This document shows, piece by piece, positions 35,206-42,971 of a stretch of 64,000 bases of DNA; within the stretch, counting starts at the first letter, position 1, and each line of letters opens with the position of its first letter. The position numbers and the translations under genes were made by a program. Origin of the DNA: Alistipes communis (lineage in GTDB: Bacteria; Bacteroidota; Bacteroidia; Bacteroidales; Rikenellaceae); NCBI RefSeq assembly GCF_006542665.1, contig NZ_AP019735.1, positions 806,001-870,000 on the forward strand, in the 5' to 3' direction. Under the pieces are notes generated by a model that searched no databases, was not told the DNA's origin, and worked only from the letters and a program-made list of their open reading frames with translations.

Positions 35206-38200
35206 TCAGAAGGTTAGTTTAAGATTGAATCCGTAAGTCCGCGTCATCGGATAGCCGCCGGTCTCGACACCCTTCGAGAGCGACCCGCCGGCCCACGACG
35301 CCACTTCCGGATCGTACTGCGGCCACTTCGTCCAACAGAAGAGGTTCGTGGCGAAGAAGCCCAGCTGAATGGACCGCACCACACGCAGCCGGCGGCAGAT
35401 CTGTTCGGGAAAACTGTAATCCAGCCGCAGTTCTTTGAGTTTCAGGAACGAAGTCGAGTAGACGTGCTGCTCAATGTTGTTGCGGTACTGCGCATAGAGG
35501 TTGTAATATTCGACGACATTCCGGGTCACCGTACGGTTCTTCGAATAGGTTCCGTCGGCATGGAGATTGACCCCGTCGGCGATCAGACCGTCGTAACGAC
35601 CCGGCAGGGAATTTTCGAGTTTGCCCAGCGTCGAGAGCACGGCGCTCGTCACCGAATAGGCCCGTCCGCCCTGTTGCGCCGTGAAAGTCATCGCCAGCGA
35701 CAGTCCCTTGTAACTAAGCCGCGTGTTCAGACCCGCCTTGTAGTTGGGATAGATGCTGCCCAGATCTTTGAGCGTCTCCGTCAGCACGGGATTTCCCGTT
35801 TCGGCATCGATGATCCTGGCTCCGGAGCAATCCACGAACTTCCCGGCCTCGTCGACGTAGAAACTTCCTTCGGGCGCCGTCTCGTAGCCGATCCCGTAAA
35901 GGCGTCCCAGCACACCGCCCGGATAGGCGTAGGTGAAGACCGTCGAGCCGACCGTCAGCTTCGAATTGAGCTGCCACATCTCCACGCCCGGCGCCAACGC
36001 CACCAGCTCGTTCCAGTTCTTCGACCAGTTGAGACCGATGTCCCAGCGCCAGTTCTTCGTCTCGACGGGACGCAGATCGAGCGCCACCTCCACACCGCGG
36101 TTGTTGACCTCGCCCGCATTGATGAGTTTCGATGCCGCACCCGTGGCCCAGTCGGCGGGAACGGTGATGATCTGGTCGGTCGTCGTCGAATCGTAATACG
36201 CCACGTCGAGTCCGATGCGTCCGCCGAAGAGACGGGCTTCGATGCCGGTCTCCCAGCTCTCGATGTTCTCGGGTTTGATGTTGTAGTTCTGGATCGCGCT
36301 CGAAAGACGATAGCCTCCCTGGAAATCGCTGTTGCTGTAAATGGCCGTCAGCTGATAGGGGTCGGTATCGTTGCCCACATTGGCCCACGATCCGCGCAGT
36401 TTCAGCATGTCGATCCACGGTGCGCGTTCCCGAAAACCGAGCGCCTCGTCCAGCAGGAAGCTGACTCCCACCGAAGGATAGAAATAGGAGTTGTTGCCCG
36501 GCGCCAGCGTACTCGACCAGTCGTTGCGTGCCGTCAGATCCAGAAACAGCATGTCGCGCCAACTGAGGTTCACATAACCGTAGAGGCTGTTCACCCCCTT
36601 TTCACGCCGCGTGTTGGACGACAGCAACCGTCCGTCGACATTGACCAGCAGAAAGACGTCGGGTTCTTGAAGATTCTCGGCCGTCTGCGTCACATTCTGG
36701 AATTTCTGATACATCCGGTTGCCGCCCAACGCCGCCGAAAGATGGAAATCGCCGAACGAGTCCTTGTAGTTGAACATGAAATCCGTGTTCATCTCGAAAT
36801 TGCGCACCGTCTGCTCGCGGTACCACCCCTTGGTGTGCCCGATCGAATACTGCGGTTTGCGCTGCGTGCGAAAATCGTTGTTGAGATCCATGCCGCCGCG
36901 CAGCATGAGCGTCAGCTTTTCGCGCCAGATATTGACGTTCACCGAGACGTTGCCGTACACGCGGTCGCGATCCTGCGTGTTGAGCTGCTCGTAAACCATG
37001 AAATAGGGATTGTCGCTGCTGGGGTTGATCAGATTGCCCGATCCGGTCGTTCCTGCGGCATTCATGGCCGCGATACGCCCTTCGCTCCACTCGGCGTACA
37101 TATCGTCGACGCTCACCGACGAAGGATTCCAGATCAGCGCATAGAGCGGCGAAGCCGTGCTGTAACCGGCCGAAGGAAGATTGTCGCTGTTCTTGCGATA
37201 GTAGTTGGCCTTACCGCTCACGGTAACGGCCTTGGAAATGCGGGTCGAGAAGGAGAAGCTGAGATTCTGGCTCTCGTAACCCGTATTGGGGACGATCCAG
37301 TCGTTGCGCATGTCCTTGAACGACACGCGGGCCGAATTGCCCTTGCCGTTGCCGCCCTCGATGGAGATCGAATTGGAATAGGTGACGCCCGTACGGAAGA
37401 ATCCTTTGTACCAGTCCTGCGCCACCCACGGTTTGCGCGTATACTCGTCGGTATCCCAGTTGCGGGACGAGTAGATGTAGCGCATCTTCGAGGGATCGTA
37501 GCGCTCGCCGAAAGACGAACGGGCGTGATAGCGGGTGATCTTCTGCCCCGTGTCGCTCTTGTCGGCCGCCACGTTCCAGTAGGAGTATTCGGGCGGCGTG
37601 GTCACGCCGTCGATCTGCGCCGACTCATAGACGCCCGATCCGTACTCCTCCTGGAAATCGGGCCAGAAACCGGCCTGTTCGAGCGTGACATTCGAATTGA
37701 ATGTCACGCGCAGCCCTCCGGATTTGAGTCCCGACTTGGTGGTGATGATGATCGCACCGTTGGCTGCGCGCGACCCGTAGAGCGCCGTGGCTGCGGGGCC
37801 CTTCAAGACCGATACCGACTCGATATCGTCGGGATTGAGATCCGAAGCGCCGTTGCCGTAATCGATCGTACTGACGGTGCTGCCGTAGGAGCCGTTCTCG
37901 GTATTGGAGGTCATGCCGCTGTTGATCGGCACGCCGTCGACAACGAACAGCGCTTCGTTCTTGTCATAAGCCAACGACCCCTCGCCGCGCAGCGTCACGC
38001 GAATCGATCCGCCGGGACCGGCCGACGAAGTGTCGAAATTCAGACCCGCCACCTTCCCGGCCATCCCGTTGAGCCAGTTGTTCGTGACGGTGTTGTTGAG
38101 GTCTTCGGAGCCGACCGTCGAAACGGCGTAGCCCAGACTTTTTTCCTTGCGCGTCAGTCCGAGCGCCGTCACCACCACGGCGTCGACCTGCTGCGATTCG

Positions 38201-38552
38201 GAGAGCATCTCCACATCGAGGCGGGTGCGCGAACCGACCACCCGCTCCAACGGTTTATAACCCAGATAGGTAAACTGCAACGTGTCGGTCGAAGAGGGGA
38301 CGCGGATCGAGTAACGTCCCTGCAAATCGGTGACGGCATGGTTTCGGAGCGACCCCTTCACCACCACCGCCACGCCGACCAACGGCACGGCGGCCTGACT
38401 GCCTTCACGACCGACAACGGTGCCTTCGACCATCCGGGACTGAGCCTTTGCGGCTTCCCCGGAAACTACGGCGAGCAACAGAGCCAGGGACAGGAGTCGT
38501 AGAATTCCCCCCCCCTCTGCCTCATCGGTTTCAATGAGGTTAATTGTTCCAT
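35206..38552 (-). CDS. SusC-family transporter, frameshifted in poly-G within the signal peptide (locus 2)
   Basis: A SusC/RagA-type TonB-dependent transporter of about 1100 residues, with a carboxypeptidase-regulatory-like domain, TonB-box region VDAVVVTALGLTRKEKSLGY, plug (RVTLRGEGSLAYDKNEALFVVDG) and barrel ending GFNLKLTF. The start codons (38552 or 38525) are followed by nine G, read as C at 38507-38515 on the plus strand; this frame then runs to a stop within about 20 codons. With ten G the frame joins RQRGGGILRLLSLALLLAVVSG, a complete signal peptide, and gives a protein of 1115 residues (1106 from the second ATG). As written the transporter lacks a start and export signal. Either a phase-variable OFF state or a homopolymer sequencing error explains this. 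Confidence 0.88.
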
Positions 38553-38571
38553 TTTAAGAAGTTTTAAGGTT

Positions 38572-38608
38572 AAAAAGAGGTGCAGACGAGGTGCATCTGC
38601 GCCTCTTT
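38572..38608 (-). terminator. terminator-like hairpin between the hydrolase gene and susC
   Basis: On the minus strand a 13-bp stem with one mismatch (AAAGAGGCGCAGA pairing with TCTGCACCTCTTT) is followed by a T run. It lies just after the hydrolase stop and 20 bases before the susC start, with no room for a second promoter. It may reduce read-through and set expression ratios. Confidence 0.6.
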
Positions 38609-38615
38609 GCTCAGA

Positions 38616-39641
38616 CTATCGCATGTAACGCAACGGCCGTTCGGGCAGCGCACGCAGGAAATAACCGAGAATCATGCCCGCCTGCCGGTCGGAAGCGGTG
38701 ATGTAGCGGTGCTGTCCCGCCTTGTCGGGCGTGAAGAAGATGAAGCCCTGCTCGTCGACCGTAATGCGGCCGGGGATGCTGAGCGTGAGCGACGACGGCT
38801 CGTGCGGCAGGACGTAGTAGGTTGCGATCACGTCCCACGTAGGACGGTCGTAGGGCATCTCGTGATAGGCCTTGTAGGCTTCGACCATCGGATGATGCTC
38901 CGCCCAACCGAAATCTTCGGCGATGCTGCGGCCGGGATAGACCACCTGCTTGCCGATCTCGAAGGGCGTCAGCACGATCGGCGAGGGGCACTCTGCGAAG
39001 AACTTGCGCGCGGCCGGAATGTCGTTGATGACGTTGTACTCGGCGCGCTTCTTCACCCCGAAGCTGCCCGCCATGACCGAAAAATACTTCACCTTGCGCG
39101 CCACCAGTTCGCGGCCCGTGAGCGGCGACACGTCGTCGCCACCGCTGGCGAGCAGCGCCGCGAGATTGCCCGAAAAGCCCACCGAGACGACCACGACCGA
39201 ATTGTCGGGCTCGGCCGCCAGCAGCCGGCGGTACATCGCCACCGGATCCTCCCAGCTGCCGGGCTTGCGGCTGCGCTTGAAGAGCGGTTTGCCGTCGGAG
39301 GCCTTCAATTCGCAGACGGGCGTCGTATAGTCCCGATCCTTGTTGTCCACCGCCCGGGGCGTGTAGGCGATCGGAATATCGGGATAGCCGTACCATGTAT
39401 TCATCAGGTCGATGAACTCGAACGAGGTCGAACTGCGTTTGTTGAGACTCACGCCGATCAGACGGATATGGCCGGCGTCCATGCCCTTATAGAGCAGGTC
39501 GAGCGCCAGCGCATCGTCGATGTCGTTGCCCATGTCGGTCTCGAAAATGACGGGGACAGCCCCCTTCTCCGGCGCTGCGGCGCCGGCGCACCACGGCAGC
39601 AACAGCGCCGCGGCAAACAGAATCATAGAAATTCGCTTCAT
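38616..39641 (-). CDS. exported nucleoside-hydrolase-like protein (locus 2)
   Basis: A 341-residue protein (343 if ATG 39647 is used) with a signal peptide ending CAGAAA, so it acts in the periplasm or outside. The calcium-binding N-terminal motif is ETDMGNDIDDALALDLL, as in inosine/uridine-preferring nucleoside hydrolases. The C-terminal region has PTWDVIATYYV where typical enzymes have a His-Asp pair: the Asp is kept but the catalytic His is Trp. It is the first gene after the locus 2 promoter. It may cleave nucleosides with altered specificity or act on another N-glycoside; this is inferred. Confidence 0.82.
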   Translation of the reverse strand: MKRISMILFAAALLLPWCAGAAAPEKGAVPVIFETDMGNDIDDALALDLLYKGMDAGHIRLIGVSLNKRSSTSFEFIDLMNTWYGYPDIPIAYTPRAVDNKDRDYTTPVCELKASDGKPLFKRSRKPGSWEDPVAMYRRLLAAEPDNSVVVVSVGFSGNLAALLASGGDDVSPLTGRELVARKVKYFSVMAGSFGVKKRAEYNVINDIPAARKFFAECPSPIVLTPFEIGKQVVYPGRSIAEDFGWAEHHPMVEAYKAYHEMPYDRPTWDVIATYYVLPHEPSSLTLSIPGRITVDEQGFIFFTPDKAGQHRYITASDRQAGMILGYFLRALPERPLRYMR

Positions 39642-39860
39642 ATACATTCAGGTTAGATCAGTTCAGGTTTCCCGTACGGCGTCCGCACCGCCGTTCCGCA
39701 CAAAACGCGATGCAAGACAGCCGGATAAAAATCCTCCGCGACCGCCCGCCCTTCCGCATCGCACCGACCGAAAGCGCCTTCTTGCAGCCTTCACCGCCCG
39801 GCCGCCCTTCCGAGCGGGGCCGATTTCGTATCGGAGATTCGGATACCGAAGCCGGAGAGC

Positions 39861-39880
39861 TTGCACAATCGTTTGCGCAA
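39861..39880. promoter_or_regulatory. palindromic operator, locus 2
   Basis: Halves TTGCACAATC and GTTTGCGCAA on the plus strand: identical to the locus 1 palindrome except for one base (T for A at position 9). On the minus strand it begins within the -7 element and covers the expected transcription start, exactly as in locus 1. This implies one repressor for both loci. Confidence 0.65.
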
Positions 39881-39909
39881 ATATATGAAAAAATCAGGCA
39901 TTTTTCAAA
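39878..39909 (-). promoter_or_regulatory. promoter of SusCD locus 2
   Basis: On the minus strand: TTTG (39906-39909), exactly 20 bp, and TATATTTG (39878-39885). Both elements match the Bacteroidota consensus perfectly. The palindrome at 39861-39880 overlaps it. Confidence 0.8.
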
Positions 39910-40092
39910 ATTTTACACCGATTATTTTTCAAGCGCGATCGGAGACCCAAACTCCAATCCGCAAAAACACCTTGCGGGGCTCTTGGCGGGCAGTCCGTGT
40001 TCACCGTCGGCGAGAGGTCGGGCCGAGACGTCCGGAATCGGTCGGAGAGAGAAGCCGAAGCGGTTCCGCGAAGATCGGGCGTGCCCCGAAAA

Positions 40093-40137
40093 CCGACAGG
40101 GGCGGGTGCATTCCGAGAATACACCCGCCCCTGTGTC
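40093..40137 (-). terminator. terminator of the MFS transporter gene
   Basis: A long stem, CAGGGGCGGGTG (40097-40108) pairing with 40122-40133 and extended inward with one mismatch, followed on the minus strand by a short T run. It insulates the MFS transcript from the locus 2 promoter. Confidence 0.7.
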
Positions 40138-40145
40138 CTACGCAA

Positions 40146-40216
40146 AACGTTTTCGTCAGGCCGAGCACAAGTCCCGAATCCGCCCGGACTACGCCGAAAC
40201 GAGAAAACGACCGTCG
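40146..40216 (-). repeat. single copy of the dispersed hairpin repeat
   Basis: A diverged copy of the family at 642-1026, starting AACGTTTTCG and ending GAAAACGACCG, with its own apical stem AGTCC/GGACT. It lies just past the stop codon of the MFS gene, not in a leader, so the family is not restricted to 5' regions. The strand is nominal because the element is nearly symmetrical. Confidence 0.65.
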
Positions 40217-40226
40217 CAGACCGATG

Positions 40227-41588
40227 TTATTCGGCGTCCGTCTCGTACCCGTCGCGTCCGGCGCCCCACATCAGCAGGAAGACCGCCATGCCGACGAGTG
40301 CCATGGCGATCATGGCGATGTAGGCGTGGTTCCAGCCGTAGTGCTGCGCCAGATAGCCCAGTCCGGCACCCGACACGATCGTCGAGGCGTAGCCGAACAG
40401 ACCAGTGAAGCCGTTGGCCGTGGCGGCCGCCTTCTTGGTAGCCTGCTGCGCGGCGGCGATGCCGATGAGCGCCTGCGGCCCGTAGATGCAGAAACCGGCC
40501 ATCATCAGGAAAAGGAACGTCAGCCACAGCGGCGCGCCGACGGGCAGCTGCCAGAAGAGGAAGATGAACAGCGCCGCGCCCGCCATGCAGAAGACGCAGG
40601 TGCGGTGCGCGCGTCCGCCGAGGAACTTGTCGGTCGCCCAGCCGGCCACCAGCATCCCCACGATGCCGGCGATCTCGAACATCGCCACCAGCCAGCCGGC
40701 GTGGCTCATGCTGACTCCCTTGGACTGGCTCAGCAGCGTGGGGCCCCAGTCGAGCACCGAGAAACGGACGATGTAGACGAAGAAGTTGGCGAAGGCCAGA
40801 ATCCAGATCAGCGGATTGCCGAAGACCTTGCGGCGCAGGAAGGCCTTGTCGGCCGCCGACGGAGCGTCCCCGCTCTTTTTGCTCTCGGTGCCGGGCAGTT
40901 CGGGCAGTCCCACCGAAGTGGGCGTGTCGCGCAGCGAAATGAACAGTCCGATCGCACCGGCGAACGAAATGCCCGCCGGAATCCAGAAGCACCAGCGCCA
41001 TGCGCCGACATGGGCGTCGCCCGTGCCCATGTGGCTCATGATGTAGCCGCAGAGGATGACGACCAGTCCCGCGCCGATCGAATGCGAGGTGTTCCACACC
41101 GACATCTTGGTAGCCAGCTCCTTGGGCGGAATCCAGTGGGTGAGCAGCCGCGCGCAGGGCGGGAAGCCCGTCCCCTGCAACATGCCGTTGACCACCCACA
41201 TGACGCCCATGAAGAGGATCAGCGTATTGTTGAACTGCGAACCCGAACTCTCGCCCGTGATCCACTCGCTCACGTCGACGCCGAAACCGAAGGCGAAATT
41301 GGCCAGCGCGCAGAGCGCGAGTCCCGTGGCCATGAAGAAGCGTGCGTTGAGCCGGTCGGCCAGAATACCGTTGACGAAACGCGAAAGGCCGTAGACCAGC
41401 CCGTTGAGCGTAAGGAAAATACCCAGGCTGGTTTTCGAAATACCCAGGTCGGCTTCGAGCCCCGGCATGGCCAGCGAAAAGTTCTTGCGGACGAAATAGA
41501 AGAGCGCATAACCGATCATCGTGGCGATGAGCGTGCGCATCTGCCAGTACTTGAAGCGTTTCTGTACTTCAGGAGTAAAACTTTGCAT
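40227..41588 (-). CDS. organophosphate:phosphate antiporter-type MFS transporter (GlpT/UhpT-like)
   Basis: A 453-residue inner-membrane protein with 12 transmembrane helices. FNYFxRKNFSLAMP-like sequence near the start (YFVRKNFSLAMP), LGIFLTLNGLVYGLSRFVNG and GTGFPPCARLLTHWIPPKE match the organophosphate antiporter family, which exchanges glycerol-3-phosphate or sugar phosphates for phosphate. ATG 41588 is chosen because upstream in-frame sequence crosses the promoter. A DeoR/GlpR-type regulator diverges from it, supporting glycerol-3-phosphate as substrate. It is not part of locus 2 but lies beside it. Confidence 0.87.
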   Translation of the reverse strand: MQSFTPEVQKRFKYWQMRTLIATMIGYALFYFVRKNFSLAMPGLEADLGISKTSLGIFLTLNGLVYGLSRFVNGILADRLNARFFMATGLALCALANFAFGFGVDVSEWITGESSGSQFNNTLILFMGVMWVVNGMLQGTGFPPCARLLTHWIPPKELATKMSVWNTSHSIGAGLVVILCGYIMSHMGTGDAHVGAWRWCFWIPAGISFAGAIGLFISLRDTPTSVGLPELPGTESKKSGDAPSAADKAFLRRKVFGNPLIWILAFANFFVYIVRFSVLDWGPTLLSQSKGVSMSHAGWLVAMFEIAGIVGMLVAGWATDKFLGGRAHRTCVFCMAGAALFIFLFWQLPVGAPLWLTFLFLMMAGFCIYGPQALIGIAAAQQATKKAAATANGFTGLFGYASTIVSGAGLGYLAQHYGWNHAYIAMIAMALVGMAVFLLMWGAGRDGYETDAE

Positions 41589-41665
41589 GTCGTAAGTCAG
41601 GTTAGCGGTTTGCGAAGGCCCGGCGACCTGCCGGCTCCCCGCGGGTTTTGCGGTTACCCGAAAGG

Positions 41666-41697
41666 CAAAGGTAATCAATTCTTTCGATCTTGTCAAC
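41666..41697 (-). promoter_or_regulatory. promoter of the MFS transporter gene
   Basis: On the minus strand: GTTG (41694-41697), 20 bp and TACCTTTG (41666-41673). The leader is about 75 bases. Confidence 0.65.
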
Positions 41698-41902
41698 CCG
41701 AAGTGCAAGAAAAGAGAATCCCGGATTGGTTTCCGTTGTGTTTCGGAGTATTCCCGCTCCCGAACTCCCGCCATTCCGGCAGCGGAAGCCCCCCCGACAG
41801 CCCGCCGCGGAAAAAAAGTGCGCGGCCCGCCGAATATCCGGAACGAACGAAGCGCACATGCGCGCGCAGTAACAGAGAAAGGAGCAACAATTTCGGATTT
41901 CG

Positions 41903-41934
41903 CTTGACCGATTCCGAGAAAATCACTATTTTTG
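41903..41934 (+). promoter_or_regulatory. promoter of the DeoR-type gene
   Basis: CTTG (41903-41906), 20 bp and TATTTTTG (41927-41934), 27 bases before ATG 41962. The 206 bases between the two divergent promoters contain no gene. Confidence 0.6.
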
Positions 41935-41961
41935 TTTGAATATATATCTAATGATACGATT

Positions 41962-42732
41962 ATGACATTGGCCGAAAGACACGATTTCATCATGGATCTG
42001 CTGCAACAGCAGGGCTCGGTAAGCGTCGCCGCTCTGGCCGAACGGCTCAAAGTGTCGGAGGTGACGATCCGCAAGGATCTCACGCTGCTCGAAGAGAAGA
42101 AGATGCTCTACCGCGCCCACGGAAGCGCCATTCTGATCAATCCCTATATCAACGACCGTCCGGTCAACGAAAAGGAGAAACACAACGCCACCGAGAAGCG
42201 TGCCATCGGCATCCGCGCCGCGTCGCTCGTCACGCCCGACGACTCGATCCTCATCGCGTCGGGAACCACGATGCTCTTCCTGGCCCGCGAGATCAAGGCG
42301 CAGGGGCGGCTGACGGTCATCACCTCGGCGGTCAACATCGTCCCGATCCTCGTGCGCGACCACAACGTCGACGTGGTGCAGCTGGGTGGCATGGTGCGCA
42401 ACACCTCGGTCTCGGCCGTCGGGGTCTATGCCGAACGGATGCTGCAAGACTTCTCGTGCAGCAAACTCTACCTGGGCGTGGACGGTATCGACCTCGAATA
42501 CGGGCTCTCGACGACCAACCTCATGGAGGCGGGCCTCAACCGCGCCATGATCCGCACCGCACAGAAAACGATCGTGCTGGCCGACAGCTCGAAGTTCGGC
42601 CGCCGCGGGTTCAGCAAAATCTGCGACCTGAGCGACGTAGACCAGATCATCACCGATAGCAACGTCTCGCCCCACACCCTCGCGCAACTGCGCAGTCAGG
42701 GTATCGAGGTGACGGTGGTGGAGGCCGTCTAA
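41962..42732 (+). CDS. DeoR/GlpR-family transcriptional regulator
   Basis: A 256-residue repressor-type protein. The N-terminal DeoR helix-turn-helix is GSVSVAALAERLKVSEVTIR, and the C-terminal sugar-phosphate sensor domain includes LIASGTTMLFLA and ADSSKFGRRGFSKI. Divergence from an organophosphate transporter suggests it responds to glycerol-3-phosphate or a sugar phosphate and controls that transporter. The divergent region may hold its operator but no clear palindrome stood out. ATG 41962 is preferred over an in-frame TTG inside the promoter. Confidence 0.9.
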   Translation: MTLAERHDFIMDLLQQQGSVSVAALAERLKVSEVTIRKDLTLLEEKKMLYRAHGSAILINPYINDRPVNEKEKHNATEKRAIGIRAASLVTPDDSILIASGTTMLFLAREIKAQGRLTVITSAVNIVPILVRDHNVDVVQLGGMVRNTSVSAVGVYAERMLQDFSCSKLYLGVDGIDLEYGLSTTNLMEAGLNRAMIRTAQKTIVLADSSKFGRRGFSKICDLSDVDQIITDSNVSPHTLAQLRSQGIEVTVVEAV

Positions 42733-42765
42733 CCCCCGTGCGACCGAATCAAGAATGAAAGGCGG

Positions 42766-42799
42766 CGATTCCCTCGTTCCGTCCGGAACGAGGGAATCG
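42766..42799 (+). terminator. terminator after the DeoR-type gene
   Basis: A perfect 15-bp stem (42766-42780 with 42785-42799), loop GTCC. The T tract is interrupted (TTCGTTCG). Confidence 0.7.
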
Positions 42800-42886
42800 T
42801 TCGTTCGGAGCGTCGCAGCGCTTCGCGCAACAAATCCTCTTTCCGCGGAAGCGCGCACCGCGCGCACAACATTGCATCCGATTGCC

Positions 42887-42894
42887 TATCTTTG
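42887..42894 (+). promoter_or_regulatory. -7 element of the Kef-type antiporter gene
   Basis: TATCTTTG fits the consensus exactly; no -33 match at 19-21 bp. The leader would be about 70 bases. Confidence 0.5.
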
Positions 42895-42971
42895 CAGTCG
42901 GAAACCTCCGGCCGGCGGCGACGGCACCCTACGGCCCGCCCGCGGCCTCCGACCGGTTCAACCTACGCCTC

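Larger units (their letters stand above)
39648..40092. other. leader and promoter region of locus 2
   Basis: No gene is supportable here. From 39860 downward it is the ~215-base untranslated leader of locus 2; 39861-39909 is the operator and promoter. Bases 39910-40092 are AT-rich at first, then GC-rich, with no recognisable coding sequence. Confidence 0.5.

Noticed and set aside
41789..41795. A seven-C run as a third phase-variable tract
   Set aside because: It is shorter, lies between divergent promoters and not in a coding region, and does not affect promoter spacing.
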